A stretch of 64,000 nt of DNA, taken from Pirellula sp. GTDB taxonomy: Bacteria > Planctomycetota > Planctomycetia > Pirellulales > PNKZ01. The notes below the pieces were generated by a model. It did not search any database, was not told the DNA's origin, and was given only the letters and a program-made list of their open reading frames with translations. The translations under genes were made by a program, and so were the position numbers. How positions within the stretch are numbered: position 1 is the stretch's first letter; each line of letters opens with the position of its first letter. This document shows positions 17,872-26,652 of this stretch, one piece after another. The stretch is from assembly GCA_013822735.1 (NCBI GenBank), contig PNKZ01000002.1, forward strand, positions 682,001 through 746,000, read 5' to 3'.

Positions 17872-20214
17872 ATGGGTGAATCGCATTCTTTAGACATTCG
17901 TTCGCCTCGCTCCGGGCGGGCCTCAGCAAAGTCGATGTGTGGGGCTACCTTAGCCGCCCTGGCTTTGCTCTTCGGCGGCGGGTTGGCTTCCGCGGTCGAA
18001 AACATGACCGACGCGCCGTTGACCCCCTCGTCGCACGATCTCGATGTGGCGAAGCTGCCGTTGCTTCCGTCGCCGCCGAGAGCCGACGGCCATGAAGCGG
18101 TGAGCTTCTTGCGCGACGTGCAGCCTGCGCTTACCAAAGCCGGCTGCAATATGGGTTCTTGCCACGGCTCGCTGCAAGGGCGGGGCGGCTTGATGCTTTC
18201 CTTGCTCGGTTACGACGCCGCCAAGGATTACGACGCCCTCTTCAAGCATTCACGCGGCCGCCGCGTTGCGGCCACCGCCCCGGAACAAAGCTTGATCTTG
18301 CAAAAGGCCACTGGCGCGGTGCCGCACGGCGGCGGCATTCGTATTACGCGCGAGAGCGAATGCTACCGTGTGCTCGAACGTTTTATCGCCGAAGGATTCC
18401 TAGCGCCGGAAGCCGAGTTGGCGCGCTATGAGAAGCCTGCAACGGCGCTACCGGTGGTCACGAAGCTGAATGTAACGCCGGTCGAACTCGTGCTTGAGCC
18501 GGGCCAAGCCGCGAAGCTGCAAGTGCAGGCGGTCTGGAGCGACGGATCTATCCAAGAGATCACTCCTTGGGCGCTTTACGATGTGCGCGACAAACAACTT
18601 GCCGACGTCGGACGCTCGGGCACGGTATCCGCACTTCGCTCAGGTCGCGTACCGGTGACCGTGCGCTACATGGGCCAGGTCGCCGCTGTGGACGTAACGA
18701 TTCCCTACGGGCCGTCGCGCGAGTTGGCGGAGTTCGCACCACGTAACTACATCGACGAGATCGTCTTGCGCGAATGGCGCAAGCTGGGTTTGCAACCGGT
18801 CGAAACCTGCGACGATGCCGAGTTTATCCGCCGCACTTACTTTGACCTTATCGGCACGCTGCCGACCGTCGAAGAAGTGCGGGACTTCCTCGACGACGAC
18901 GCATCAGACAAGCGGTCGAAGCTTGTCGACGCGTTGTTAGAACGACCCGAGTACGTCGACTTTTGGTCGCTCAAGTGGAGCGATTTGCTGCGCGTGCATC
19001 GTCGCTATGTCGGCGAAAAAGGATTGGAAAGTTTCTCGGCTTGGATTCGTCGCGCGGTGCGCGAGAATCGGCCCGTCGACGTACTTGTCCGCGAGCTTCT
19101 GACGGCCCAGGGAAACCTCTACACGTCGGGCCCCGTCGCCTTCTACATGATCGATCAGAAGCCTGAGGAACTCGCCGAGACGACGTCGCAAGTATTTCTC
19201 GGCATTCGACTGCAGTGCACGAAGTGTCATCACCATCCGCTTGAAGTGTGGGGGCAAGAAGACTACTACGGTTTGGCCGCCTTCTTCACCAAGCTGGAGA
19301 TGAAAGACAACAAAGATGCCGGCCGCTACGGCGGGGCGCGGCTCGTGAAGGTGACGAGCACGCAGCCGAAGAATCGCAAGCTGGAGATGGACGCTCCGCC
19401 GCTGTTCTTCGATAAGCAGCTCGATCTGGAAGGGCAGGCCGACATTCGGCAATCGCTCGCCGACGCCGTGACCGCCCGCGATAATCCGTACTTTGCGCGG
19501 AACTTCGCCAACCGCTATTGGGCCTATCTCACGGGGCGCGGGTTGGTGGAACCGATCGACGACGTGCGGGCCACGAATCCGCCGTCGATTCCGCTGTTGC
19601 TCGATGCCCTGGCGCGCGATTTCACGGAGCACGGCTACGATGTGAAACACATGCTGCGGACGATCTGTAACTCGTCCGTCTATCAGCGGGCCTCGCGCGT
19701 TACGCCCGGCGAGCGTGAGAATTCGCAGTTTTACACGCACCGTGCGCCGCGGCGATTGCCGGCCGAGGCATTGCTCGATGCCGTGAATCGGGCCACGGGG
19801 GCCGCCGATATCTACGAAGGCATTCCCGAGGGAACGCGGGCCATCGCACTGCCCGACCCTAGCGTGAAGTCGTACTTCTTAGACTTGTTTGGCCGCCCGG
19901 CCCGCAACAGCGGATGCGAATGCGCCCGCGGCGGTATGCCCGACCTATCACAAGCACTGCACCTGGCGAACGGTACATTCTTACACGACAAGATCGTGCG
20001 CGAGCGTGGGCGCGTCGATCGATTGACTTCCGGCAAAACGACCCCGGATGCAATCATTGATGAACTGTACCTAGCGACCCTATCGCGTTTGCCTCGCGAC
20101 GACGAACGCGTCGCAGTGCGAGAGTTGGTGGCCACGGCGCCCAGTCCGAAGGAAGGCTATCAAGATCTGCTCTGGACGTTAATTAACTGCACCGAGTTCC
20201 AATTCAACCATTAG
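17872..20214 (+). CDS. DUF1549/DUF1553 protein with CX4CH motif and Ig-like domain
   Basis: 780 residues from ATG at 17872; the frame is open from 17812 and ATG 17935 is a third option. The chosen start gives Arg/Lys before the hydrophobic segment (ATLAALALLFGGGLASA). Order: a cytochrome-like domain with C92-NMGS-C97-H98, a CX4CH variant of the heme motif; a bacterial Ig-like (BIG2) domain at about 165-250 (LNVTPVELVLEPGQ, SDGSIQEITPWA); DUF1549 at about 260-440 (EFIRRTYFDLIGTLPT; LQCTKCHHHPLEVW adds CXXCH); DUF1553 at about 525-775 (NRYWAYLTGRGLVEPIDD). Exported. Forms a set with the next two genes. Confidence 0.92.
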   Translation: MGESHSLDIRSPRSGRASAKSMCGATLAALALLFGGGLASAVENMTDAPLTPSSHDLDVAKLPLLPSPPRADGHEAVSFLRDVQPALTKAGCNMGSCHGSLQGRGGLMLSLLGYDAAKDYDALFKHSRGRRVAATAPEQSLILQKATGAVPHGGGIRITRESECYRVLERFIAEGFLAPEAELARYEKPATALPVVTKLNVTPVELVLEPGQAAKLQVQAVWSDGSIQEITPWALYDVRDKQLADVGRSGTVSALRSGRVPVTVRYMGQVAAVDVTIPYGPSRELAEFAPRNYIDEIVLREWRKLGLQPVETCDDAEFIRRTYFDLIGTLPTVEEVRDFLDDDASDKRSKLVDALLERPEYVDFWSLKWSDLLRVHRRYVGEKGLESFSAWIRRAVRENRPVDVLVRELLTAQGNLYTSGPVAFYMIDQKPEELAETTSQVFLGIRLQCTKCHHHPLEVWGQEDYYGLAAFFTKLEMKDNKDAGRYGGARLVKVTSTQPKNRKLEMDAPPLFFDKQLDLEGQADIRQSLADAVTARDNPYFARNFANRYWAYLTGRGLVEPIDDVRATNPPSIPLLLDALARDFTEHGYDVKHMLRTICNSSVYQRASRVTPGERENSQFYTHRAPRRLPAEALLDAVNRATGAADIYEGIPEGTRAIALPDPSVKSYFLDLFGRPARNSGCECARGGMPDLSQALHLANGTFLHDKIVRERGRVDRLTSGKTTPDAIIDELYLATLSRLPRDDERVAVRELVATAPSPKEGYQDLLWTLINCTEFQFNH

Positions 20215-20236
20215 TACTGCCCCTTATCGCCGCTTC

Positions 20237-20274
20237 CCCTCGCCCCTTGCGGGAGAGGGGCCAGGGGTGAGGGG
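20237..20274. repeat. GC-rich inverted repeat
   Basis: CCCCTCGCCCCT (20237-20248) pairs with AGGGGTGAGGGG (20263-20274) with one mismatch; the loop is 14 bases. The sequence type (a run of CCCTCGCCCC then GGGAGAGGGG) is common as a dispersed palindrome in high-GC genomes. It lies between the DUF1549 and DUF1501 genes. Confidence 0.5.
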
Positions 20275-20320
20275 TGGATATCGTAAACTAAGTAGCCACG
20301 TCAACCGACGAGACCAGCAT

Positions 20321-21682
20321 ATGTTCAGCCTCTCTCACACGACGAGAAATTGCGAAGGTTTCCGCCGTCGCGACTTCCTCAAGGTCGGCGGTCTTTCGCT
20401 GTTTGGACTTACATTGCCGAAGCTCCTCGAAGCTCAAGCGATGGCCGCGGCCGCCGGAAAGCCCGGACGTACCAAGCCGAGCGAGATGAATTGCATCTTG
20501 CTCTGGACCGACGGCGGAATGAGCAATATCGACACGTTCGATATGAAGCCCGAGGCGCCGATCGAATACCGAGGCGACTTCCAATCGATCGATACGAACA
20601 TTCCGGGCGTCACGGTTTGTGAACATCTCCCGTTGATGTCGCAGCGGCTCGATAAGCTTTGCCAGGTGCGCACGATCACGCACGGCGGCGGCCAACATGC
20701 CGAAGCGTGTCATTTCATGCTCACCGGCTATCCGCAGGTTCCGGACGTCTCGGCACAGCCCGTCGGGTCGACGGTGTACCCGATGTTCGGCTCGATCGTC
20801 GGCCGCGAAAAGGGATGGCGCAACGGTCTCCCGCCGAACGTCCAGTTCGCCGCCGGCGGCATCAAGTACGGCGGCGCCGGCTACATGGGTTCGGCGTACA
20901 ACCCGCTCAGCGTCAAGGCCGATCCGAGCGCGAAAGGCTTCGCGGTGCAAGACGTTTCGATCCCGGAAGCAGTCGGAGCCGAGCGAACGATGCGTCGTCG
21001 CACGATGCTCAATCGGCTCGACGATTGGCAACGGCAAGCGGACGCCGATGCCAACGCCGGTGCGGCTTTCGATCGAAGCGTGTTCTATAAGCAAGCTTAC
21101 GATCTCATCACGTCCCCCGCGGCGAAGCGTGCCTTCCGCATCGAGGAAGAAAAGCCGGAATTGCGCGAGCGCTACGGCATGCATCGCGAAGGACAATCGA
21201 CGCTCTTAGCGCGGCGACTCGTCGAGTCCGGCTGTCGCTTCGTCACCGTAGAGTTCAACGGCTACGACACCCACGATAAAAACTTCATCGAACTGCGCGA
21301 TCCGCTGTTGCCGCGGCTCGATCGTGCGTGGTCGGCGCTGTTGGACGACTTGAGCGATCGCGGGATGTTGGACAACACGCTCGTGATTTGCGCCGGAGAA
21401 TTCGGCCGGACGCCGCGTGTGAACGGCGCCGCAGGGCGCGACCATTACCCGGGCGCGAACAACATTTGCTTGAGCGGCGCCGGAACCGCGATGGGGTCGA
21501 TCGTCGGACGTACCGACGCCAAGTGCGAACGACCGGTCGGACAGATCAACACGACGCTCGATTATGCGGCGACCATTTTCCGCATTCTTGGCATCGACGA
21601 CACGAAGGAATATCACGCGCTCGACGGCCGTCCGATTGCGATCAACAACGGCGGCAGCCCGATTGCGGGAGTGATCGCCTAA
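20321..21682 (+). CDS. DUF1501 family protein, Tat signal
   Basis: 453 residues from ATG at 20321; residues about 14-40 have a twin-arginine signal (FRRRDFLKVGG and a hydrophobic run). Sulfatase-like DUF1501 features: NCILLWTDGGMSNIDTFDMKP, RFVTVEFNGYDTHDKNF, VICAGEFGRTPRVNG and GRDHYPGANN. It lies 106 bp after the DUF1549 gene, and its TAA shares a base with the ATG of the PPC-domain gene, so the three are probably one operon. The substrate is unknown; a role in cell-surface or polysaccharide handling is inferred from context only. Confidence 0.93.
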   Translation: MFSLSHTTRNCEGFRRRDFLKVGGLSLFGLTLPKLLEAQAMAAAAGKPGRTKPSEMNCILLWTDGGMSNIDTFDMKPEAPIEYRGDFQSIDTNIPGVTVCEHLPLMSQRLDKLCQVRTITHGGGQHAEACHFMLTGYPQVPDVSAQPVGSTVYPMFGSIVGREKGWRNGLPPNVQFAAGGIKYGGAGYMGSAYNPLSVKADPSAKGFAVQDVSIPEAVGAERTMRRRTMLNRLDDWQRQADADANAGAAFDRSVFYKQAYDLITSPAAKRAFRIEEEKPELRERYGMHREGQSTLLARRLVESGCRFVTVEFNGYDTHDKNFIELRDPLLPRLDRAWSALLDDLSDRGMLDNTLVICAGEFGRTPRVNGAAGRDHYPGANNICLSGAGTAMGSIVGRTDAKCERPVGQINTTLDYAATIFRILGIDDTKEYHALDGRPIAINNGGSPIAGVIA

Positions 21683-23784
21683 TGCGCGCGGCGCGGAATC
21701 CCCATTCGGCAATTGCCTTATTCGCCGTACTAACGCTCGTGGCGTGCGCCTCGGACGCGGCCGCTCAGCCGACGCCGCCGGACTATGACGAGCGCTATCT
21801 CGCGAGCATCTATCCTGCAGGGGGACAACGGGGGCAGGTGGTCGATGTCGAGTTTCGCTCGCAAGACAAATCAGTGAAGGGGGTCGCGCTGCACGGCCTA
21901 AAAGACGCCCGAGGCATCGTCATCGACGGCGCTCCAGGCCTTACGGTGAGCGATGTGAAGAATGTCGATGACATCACGGTCACTGCGAAAATAGCGATCG
22001 CTCCCGACGCAGCGCCGGGGCGACGCATGCTCCGCGTGCGCAACGGCCGCACTGGGCTGACGAACTTCAGCTATTTCCTGGTCGGCACTTTGCCCGAGGT
22101 CGTGGAAAAGGAGAAGAATAACGAGCCCCGTCGCGCTCAAGAAGTCTCCCTCCCCGTGGTCGTCAACGGCCGCATTTCGCAACCGCTCGACGTCGATTGC
22201 TTTAAGTTTCCGGCGCGCAAAGGCCAGCGGCTTATCGCCGCCGTCGCCGCACATGATTTCGACAGTCGATCGCTGAATCCGCGCAGCTTTATTGACGCCG
22301 CGTTGGAAGTGCTCGATTCGGAAGGGTGTATCGTTGGGGACGCCGCCGACGTGCTCGGCTTGGACCCCTTGGTGGAAACGACGATTCCTGCCGACGGCAT
22401 CTACACGGCGGTCGTCAAACTCGTGAACTACCAAGGCTATTCCACGGCCGTGTATCGACTAACGCTTGGCGAAGTTCCCTACCCGACGGCCCTGTATCCC
22501 GTGGCGATCGAGCGCGGCAAGTCGGCGGAACTGTCGATCTCGGGGCCGAACGTCCCGGTCGATGCGAAAGAGAAAATTGCGATCGGCGCCGATTTCGCGA
22601 TACCCGCCACGTTCGTTTCCAGCGAGTCACTAGGCGCGCACGATTTGCCGGTCCTGGTTACCGATCTGCCCGAGCGGCAAGAGGCGGAGCCGAACAACGA
22701 TGTCAAGTCGGCCGGCCCGATGGAAGTGCAATCGGGCATGAGCGGCAGGTTCGACGCGGCCGGCGACGTCGATTGGTATCGCTTGCGGCTCACCAAAGGA
22801 GAGAAGTTGCGCGTTGAAGTGCAGGCTCAGCGTTATTTGCGTTCCGCGATCGATACCCAACTCGAGCTCTTCGACGCCCGAGGAACTTCGCTACAGGCGA
22901 ACGACGATCTGGCCCCGACCGACGTCGAGATGATTCACGACTTTGAAACGTTCGATTCGGCGATGAACGTCGATGTGCCCGCCGACGGAGATTACTTCCT
23001 ACGCGTGACGGAGCAGACCGGTACGTTCGGCCCGCGCGCCGTTTACCACGTCGAGGTGACGCGTCGACAAGTCGACGTATTGCTCCACGCGTGGCCCGAT
23101 GCCGTGCCGGTGTGGGGACCAGGTACGACGGCCGGATTCCTCGTGACGCTCGATCGACGTGGCGCTTTTTCCAACGTCGAACTTAAGGTCGAAGGCCTGC
23201 CGGACGGTTGGACGGGAAGCACGGTGATTGCGGAAGGCGGATCGTCGGCTCGCCCGCGAGTGCTGATGACCGTCACCGCGGCGAAAGATGCGAAGCCCGG
23301 CGACGTCGTCGACTTTCAAGTCGTCGGCCGTTTCGAATCCGGTGGCAAGACGATCGAGCGCACTGCGCAGCCGCTCACATCGCTCATGACCGGCGATCGG
23401 CAGTTTTGCCGCGTGAGCCCGAAGATGAGAGCCGCCGTGGCCGACGATCTTGCGACACGGGTTACTAGCGAAAAGTCCGATTTGAACGTGATTCAAGGTC
23501 AGAACGCGGAACTTGCGATCCATGTGGAGCCGTCATCGTTTGCCAAGTTCCCGGTAAGTGTGAATTTGGCGGGGGCTTCGTTTCGGTGCAATCTCGGTGT
23601 GCCGCAGACACTCCCCGTAAAAGAGGGCGTAGTGCGGGTGCCGATCACATGCGACAAGCTCACGCCGGGAATTTATCCGATCGTCGTGTCGCTGGCATGG
23701 CCGAGCGAAACGCGGAAGGGAATGCCGGGCCCCTGCACGGAGATCGTGCATTTGCGAATCGGCCAAGCGACGGCGGCAAAGTAG
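21682..23784 (+). CDS. Secreted protein with PPC-type domains
   Basis: 700 residues. ATG at 21682-21684 overlaps the preceding TAA by one base (TAATG), which decides the start. The signal peptide ends near DAAAQP. Residues about 30-130 resemble an IPT/TIG-like beta domain. Two bacterial pre-peptidase C-terminal (PPC, PF04151-like) domains follow, at about 135-250 (KNNEPRRAQEVSLP, DCFKFPARKGQRL) and about 340-455 (EAEPNNDVKSAGP, DVDWYRLRLTKGEKL, DGDYFLRVTEQTG). The rest is Ig-like. No catalytic domain is present. It is probably an exported partner of the DUF1549/DUF1501 pair. Confidence 0.85.
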   Translation: MRAARNPHSAIALFAVLTLVACASDAAAQPTPPDYDERYLASIYPAGGQRGQVVDVEFRSQDKSVKGVALHGLKDARGIVIDGAPGLTVSDVKNVDDITVTAKIAIAPDAAPGRRMLRVRNGRTGLTNFSYFLVGTLPEVVEKEKNNEPRRAQEVSLPVVVNGRISQPLDVDCFKFPARKGQRLIAAVAAHDFDSRSLNPRSFIDAALEVLDSEGCIVGDAADVLGLDPLVETTIPADGIYTAVVKLVNYQGYSTAVYRLTLGEVPYPTALYPVAIERGKSAELSISGPNVPVDAKEKIAIGADFAIPATFVSSESLGAHDLPVLVTDLPERQEAEPNNDVKSAGPMEVQSGMSGRFDAAGDVDWYRLRLTKGEKLRVEVQAQRYLRSAIDTQLELFDARGTSLQANDDLAPTDVEMIHDFETFDSAMNVDVPADGDYFLRVTEQTGTFGPRAVYHVEVTRRQVDVLLHAWPDAVPVWGPGTTAGFLVTLDRRGAFSNVELKVEGLPDGWTGSTVIAEGGSSARPRVLMTVTAAKDAKPGDVVDFQVVGRFESGGKTIERTAQPLTSLMTGDRQFCRVSPKMRAAVADDLATRVTSEKSDLNVIQGQNAELAIHVEPSSFAKFPVSVNLAGASFRCNLGVPQTLPVKEGVVRVPITCDKLTPGIYPIVVSLAWPSETRKGMPGPCTEIVHLRIGQATAAK

Positions 23785-23802
23785 GCGTCGTACAAAAGAC
23801 GT

Positions 23803-25107
23803 TTAGGCTCGAATCTCGTAGCCTGAGCGTTGCGGTCGGGCGAGCATCGTGTCGGCTTCCGGATCGTTCGTGAAGTGCTCCGCCGCCGCATCCCAGATGA
23901 GCGGGCGACCGAGCCGCATAGCGATATTCGTCACATGGCATATTGCGGCAGCTTGATGCTGACTCGCGACGTCGGAGATTGGTCGCTCGCCCGAGCGAAC
24001 GCAATGTAGGAACTCCGTCATGTGGACGTAGTTGGCCGTTCCCCAGGGACGAATGCAATTCCGCAACCGAATGGCGTTGGGAGAAAGCGGCGAGGTGTTC
24101 AACGCATCGTAGGCCGGGCCATCGATCTTGTGGCGACTGACAAAAAGTGAGCCGTTCTCCCCTTCGAAGCGAATGCCGTTCACCGTGGCGCTGGTTTCGA
24201 CATGGACTCGCACATTGTCGGGATAGGTCAACTCCACGGAAAACTGCCGCGGAGTGTTGTAACCGTTGGCGATGCGCGGAAGCTCCGCGTGCGGTTCAAT
24301 GCGGGTCGTGCCGATGCACTTTGGTCCGAGCGCCCAATGCACGATATCCAAGTGATGGGCGCCCCAGTCGGTCATGAAGCCGCCGCTGTACTCAAACCAC
24401 CAGCGAAACGGGTCAAAGCGTTGTTTCGTGAAAGGCGCTTCCGGCGCTTGGCCGAGCCAGAGGTCCCAATCGAGCGTCGCAGGAGGCGCCTCTGCGGGGA
24501 ACGGCCCGCCGAAGCTCGTGATCGGGAGCGAACCGATCGGAAGTGATACGTTCACACGTCGGATGCGGCCGAGACGTTCGTTACGCACCAGATCGCAAGC
24601 GGCTTGAAAGCGCCAATCGCTTCGTTGTTGTGTGCCTACCTGTACGACATGCGGTGACTTCGCGGCGGCCTGCGTTAGCATGCGTCCTTCGGCAACCGTG
24701 AGCGAGAGCGGCTTTTCACAATACACCGATTTCCCGCAGCGCAGCGCTTCGAGCATCATCGCCGTATGCCAATGATCGGGCGTCGCGATGATGACGGCGT
24801 CGAGGTCGTCGCGCTCGAGCAATTTGCGGAAGTCGCGATAGATGGTCGCGCTGCGGCAGTAGCCGGCCCGCAGTTCGTCGGCGCGTGCGGAGTCGGCATC
24901 GCACACGGCCGTGATTTCGCCGTAAAGCGGGCGAGCGCGTGTGTAGCCGATCACGCCGGCCAGCTGTCTTCCCCTCGCCCCGCAACCGATGAGGCCCAGT
25001 CGGAGTCGGTCTTGCTTGAGCGCATATCCGGTTCCGGCAGCGACGGCAGCGGCGCCAAGGGCCGTGCCTTGCAGAAAGCGTCGACGGGAAATGGCGGGAA
25101 GTTTCAT
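23803..25107 (-). CDS. Gfo/Idh/MocA-family oxidoreductase, Tat-exported
   Basis: 434 residues. A twin-arginine signal (SRRRFLQG, hydrophobic run to about residue 27) is followed by the Rossmann domain (LRLGLIGCGARGRQLAG, CDADSARADEL, DAVIIATPDHWHTAMMLEAL, GKSVYCEKPLS). The Glu-Lys-Pro motif in CEKP is the family signature. The C-terminal half is the usual alpha/beta substrate domain (WGAHHLDIVHWALGP). The reaction would be NAD(P)-dependent oxidation/reduction of a sugar or inositol-like compound; Tat export suggests a bound cofactor and a periplasmic location. Convergent with the PPC gene and divergent from a membrane protein gene. Confidence 0.92.
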   Translation of the reverse strand: MKLPAISRRRFLQGTALGAAAVAAGTGYALKQDRLRLGLIGCGARGRQLAGVIGYTRARPLYGEITAVCDADSARADELRAGYCRSATIYRDFRKLLERDDLDAVIIATPDHWHTAMMLEALRCGKSVYCEKPLSLTVAEGRMLTQAAAKSPHVVQVGTQQRSDWRFQAACDLVRNERLGRIRRVNVSLPIGSLPITSFGGPFPAEAPPATLDWDLWLGQAPEAPFTKQRFDPFRWWFEYSGGFMTDWGAHHLDIVHWALGPKCIGTTRIEPHAELPRIANGYNTPRQFSVELTYPDNVRVHVETSATVNGIRFEGENGSLFVSRHKIDGPAYDALNTSPLSPNAIRLRNCIRPWGTANYVHMTEFLHCVRSGERPISDVASQHQAAAICHVTNIAMRLGRPLIWDAAAEHFTNDPEADTMLARPQRSGYEIRA

Positions 25108-25271
25108 CGCAATTCGTCGTGTTTCACGGGCACCGCGAGAAGGTGGGCCGCGAATGCTATCAACGTCGGTCGAAACGGGTCAATCCGTCTTGGGCCGATC
25201 GACGGTCGACGCTATCATTCGCCGCCCGCCCTGCTTGCGACTTTCTCTAGCCTAACGTCACGGCCCTTTCT

Positions 25272-26033
25272 ATGAACGGACGTACGCAACTCGTCGACCT
25301 TCCGCCGCGTGGAAGCTTGTTTTACGCCGGGCTATTTCTCGGCGGAGTATTGATCGTGGCCCTGCTTGAAGCGTGCTACGCGATGATGCCGCTCCTGAAT
25401 CCGCACACGACGGACGGTCGCGTCGCGACGTTTGATCTCGACTCCGAAGGGAGTCTCGCCGTTTTCTTTTCGTCGTTCACACTGGTAGCAGCCGCCGGTG
25501 TTTGCGGATTCATCTACATCCTACGCTCCGGCACGAATCAAGTGCGCCGACTTTGGTTATGGGCGGCCTGTTGTTGGACGATGATGAGCATTGACGAGTG
25601 CTCCAGCCTGCACGAAGCGTTCAAGGAATTGATGTCGCACGCCACGGGCACCCGTATTTGGCACGACGGCACGCTCTGGTGGGTGCTCGCGTATTTTCTT
25701 GTGCTCTCGACGACCGGCTTGCGCCTGTTGTGGGAAATGCGCCGCTGCTGGTCGGCCTGCGGAATGTTTCTGCTCGTCGCAGGCTTCTATTCCATCGCGG
25801 TGCTGGCCGAGCTGAGCTGGCTGACCGCCAAAGACTCCGCCGGCGTGATGATTGAAGAAGGGTGCGAAATGCTGGGGAATTTCGCCTTGCTGACGGCGAT
25901 GGCCCTCTTTGCTCGGCACACGGCGGCGAAGACCGACGCCGAAGCGCCGATCGTCCTTGCGGTTCGATTTGGCGACGATCTCGCGACGGCGCGCCGCCCG
26001 ATCGTGAGTTCCGAAGAGCCGCTCGGCGTTTAA
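25272..26033 (+). CDS. Polytopic membrane protein of unknown function
   Basis: 253 residues with about six membrane segments (first near 13-41, last near 200-217). Charged residues inside or next to the membrane stand out: SIDECSSLHE before the fourth segment and MIEEGCEMLGN before the last, i.e. D-E-x4-H-E and E-E-x2-E-M. I know similar acidic/His patterns from uncharacterised bacterial membrane proteins, and they could bind a metal or ion, but no family name can be given with confidence. It stands alone between divergent and convergent neighbours. Confidence 0.7.
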   Translation: MNGRTQLVDLPPRGSLFYAGLFLGGVLIVALLEACYAMMPLLNPHTTDGRVATFDLDSEGSLAVFFSSFTLVAAAGVCGFIYILRSGTNQVRRLWLWAACCWTMMSIDECSSLHEAFKELMSHATGTRIWHDGTLWWVLAYFLVLSTTGLRLLWEMRRCWSACGMFLLVAGFYSIAVLAELSWLTAKDSAGVMIEEGCEMLGNFALLTAMALFARHTAAKTDAEAPIVLAVRFGDDLATARRPIVSSEEPLGV

Positions 26034-26039
26034 TCGCCG

Positions 26040-26414
26040 TTAGTCGAGTCCGTCGTCGGCGTAGTCTTGCAGCTCTTCGAGCGTGACGAACTCCAGCGTC
26101 GAGATGTGCGTGGCGCGAAGCAACACTTGCGGCGCCATGCCTGCTTCGAACGCCTCCTTCCAACGCTCGACGCACAAGCACCAACGGTCGCCAGGCTGCA
26201 ATCCGGGAAAATCGAACGCAGGCACCGGCGTGGAAAGGTCGTTGCCGGCCCGCGCCGAGAATTCTAAAAAGTCGGCGGTCGCCTTAATGCACACTAAGTG
26301 CAAGCCGACGTCTTCTCGACCCGTATCGCAGCAGCCGTTGCGGTAGAAACCGGTGAGCGGGTCATGCGAACAGGGCTCCAGCGGGGTCCCTAAGACGTTC
26401 TTGGCGGTCGACAC
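26040..26414 (-). CDS. DUF2237 family protein
   Basis: 124 residues from GTG at 26414, chosen because GGAG lies 7 bases upstream and the product then starts just before the conserved NVLGTPLEPCS. The DUF2237 signature is nearly complete: DPLTGFYRNGCCDTGREDVGLH, FLEFSARAGNDLSTP, FPGLQPGDRWCLCVERW, and EATH-like LLRATHISTLEFV. The family has several conserved Cys (C-C and CLC) and no assigned function; it is cytosolic here (no signal peptide). Convergent with the membrane protein gene, 6 bp away. Confidence 0.88.
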   Translation of the reverse strand: MSTAKNVLGTPLEPCSHDPLTGFYRNGCCDTGREDVGLHLVCIKATADFLEFSARAGNDLSTPVPAFDFPGLQPGDRWCLCVERWKEAFEAGMAPQVLLRATHISTLEFVTLEELQDYADDGLD

Positions 26415-26652
26415 GGGCGTGCTCCGAAAACTTCGAAAGGGGAACGTTATTCGAGCAAGGCGGCATATGAGCGTAACGCAAACCATCCTCTCACGAGCCG
26501 AAGTCATTGTCGAGATCGACTATCACTCGGCACCGCACAAAGAATGAGGAACTGGTCATTTGACCGGCGAAACGAGCGCATCCACAATAGGCGAGCGTTT
26601 GCCGCTTGCGCATCAACGCCGACACGGTCGGCTTCTATTGGGGAATCGCATC

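Noticed and set aside
17526-18149. A 207-residue minus-strand frame that could be the gene terminated by the hairpin at 17457.
   Set aside because: It overlaps the certain DUF1549 gene antisense and has no protein-like features; an RNA is a better candidate.
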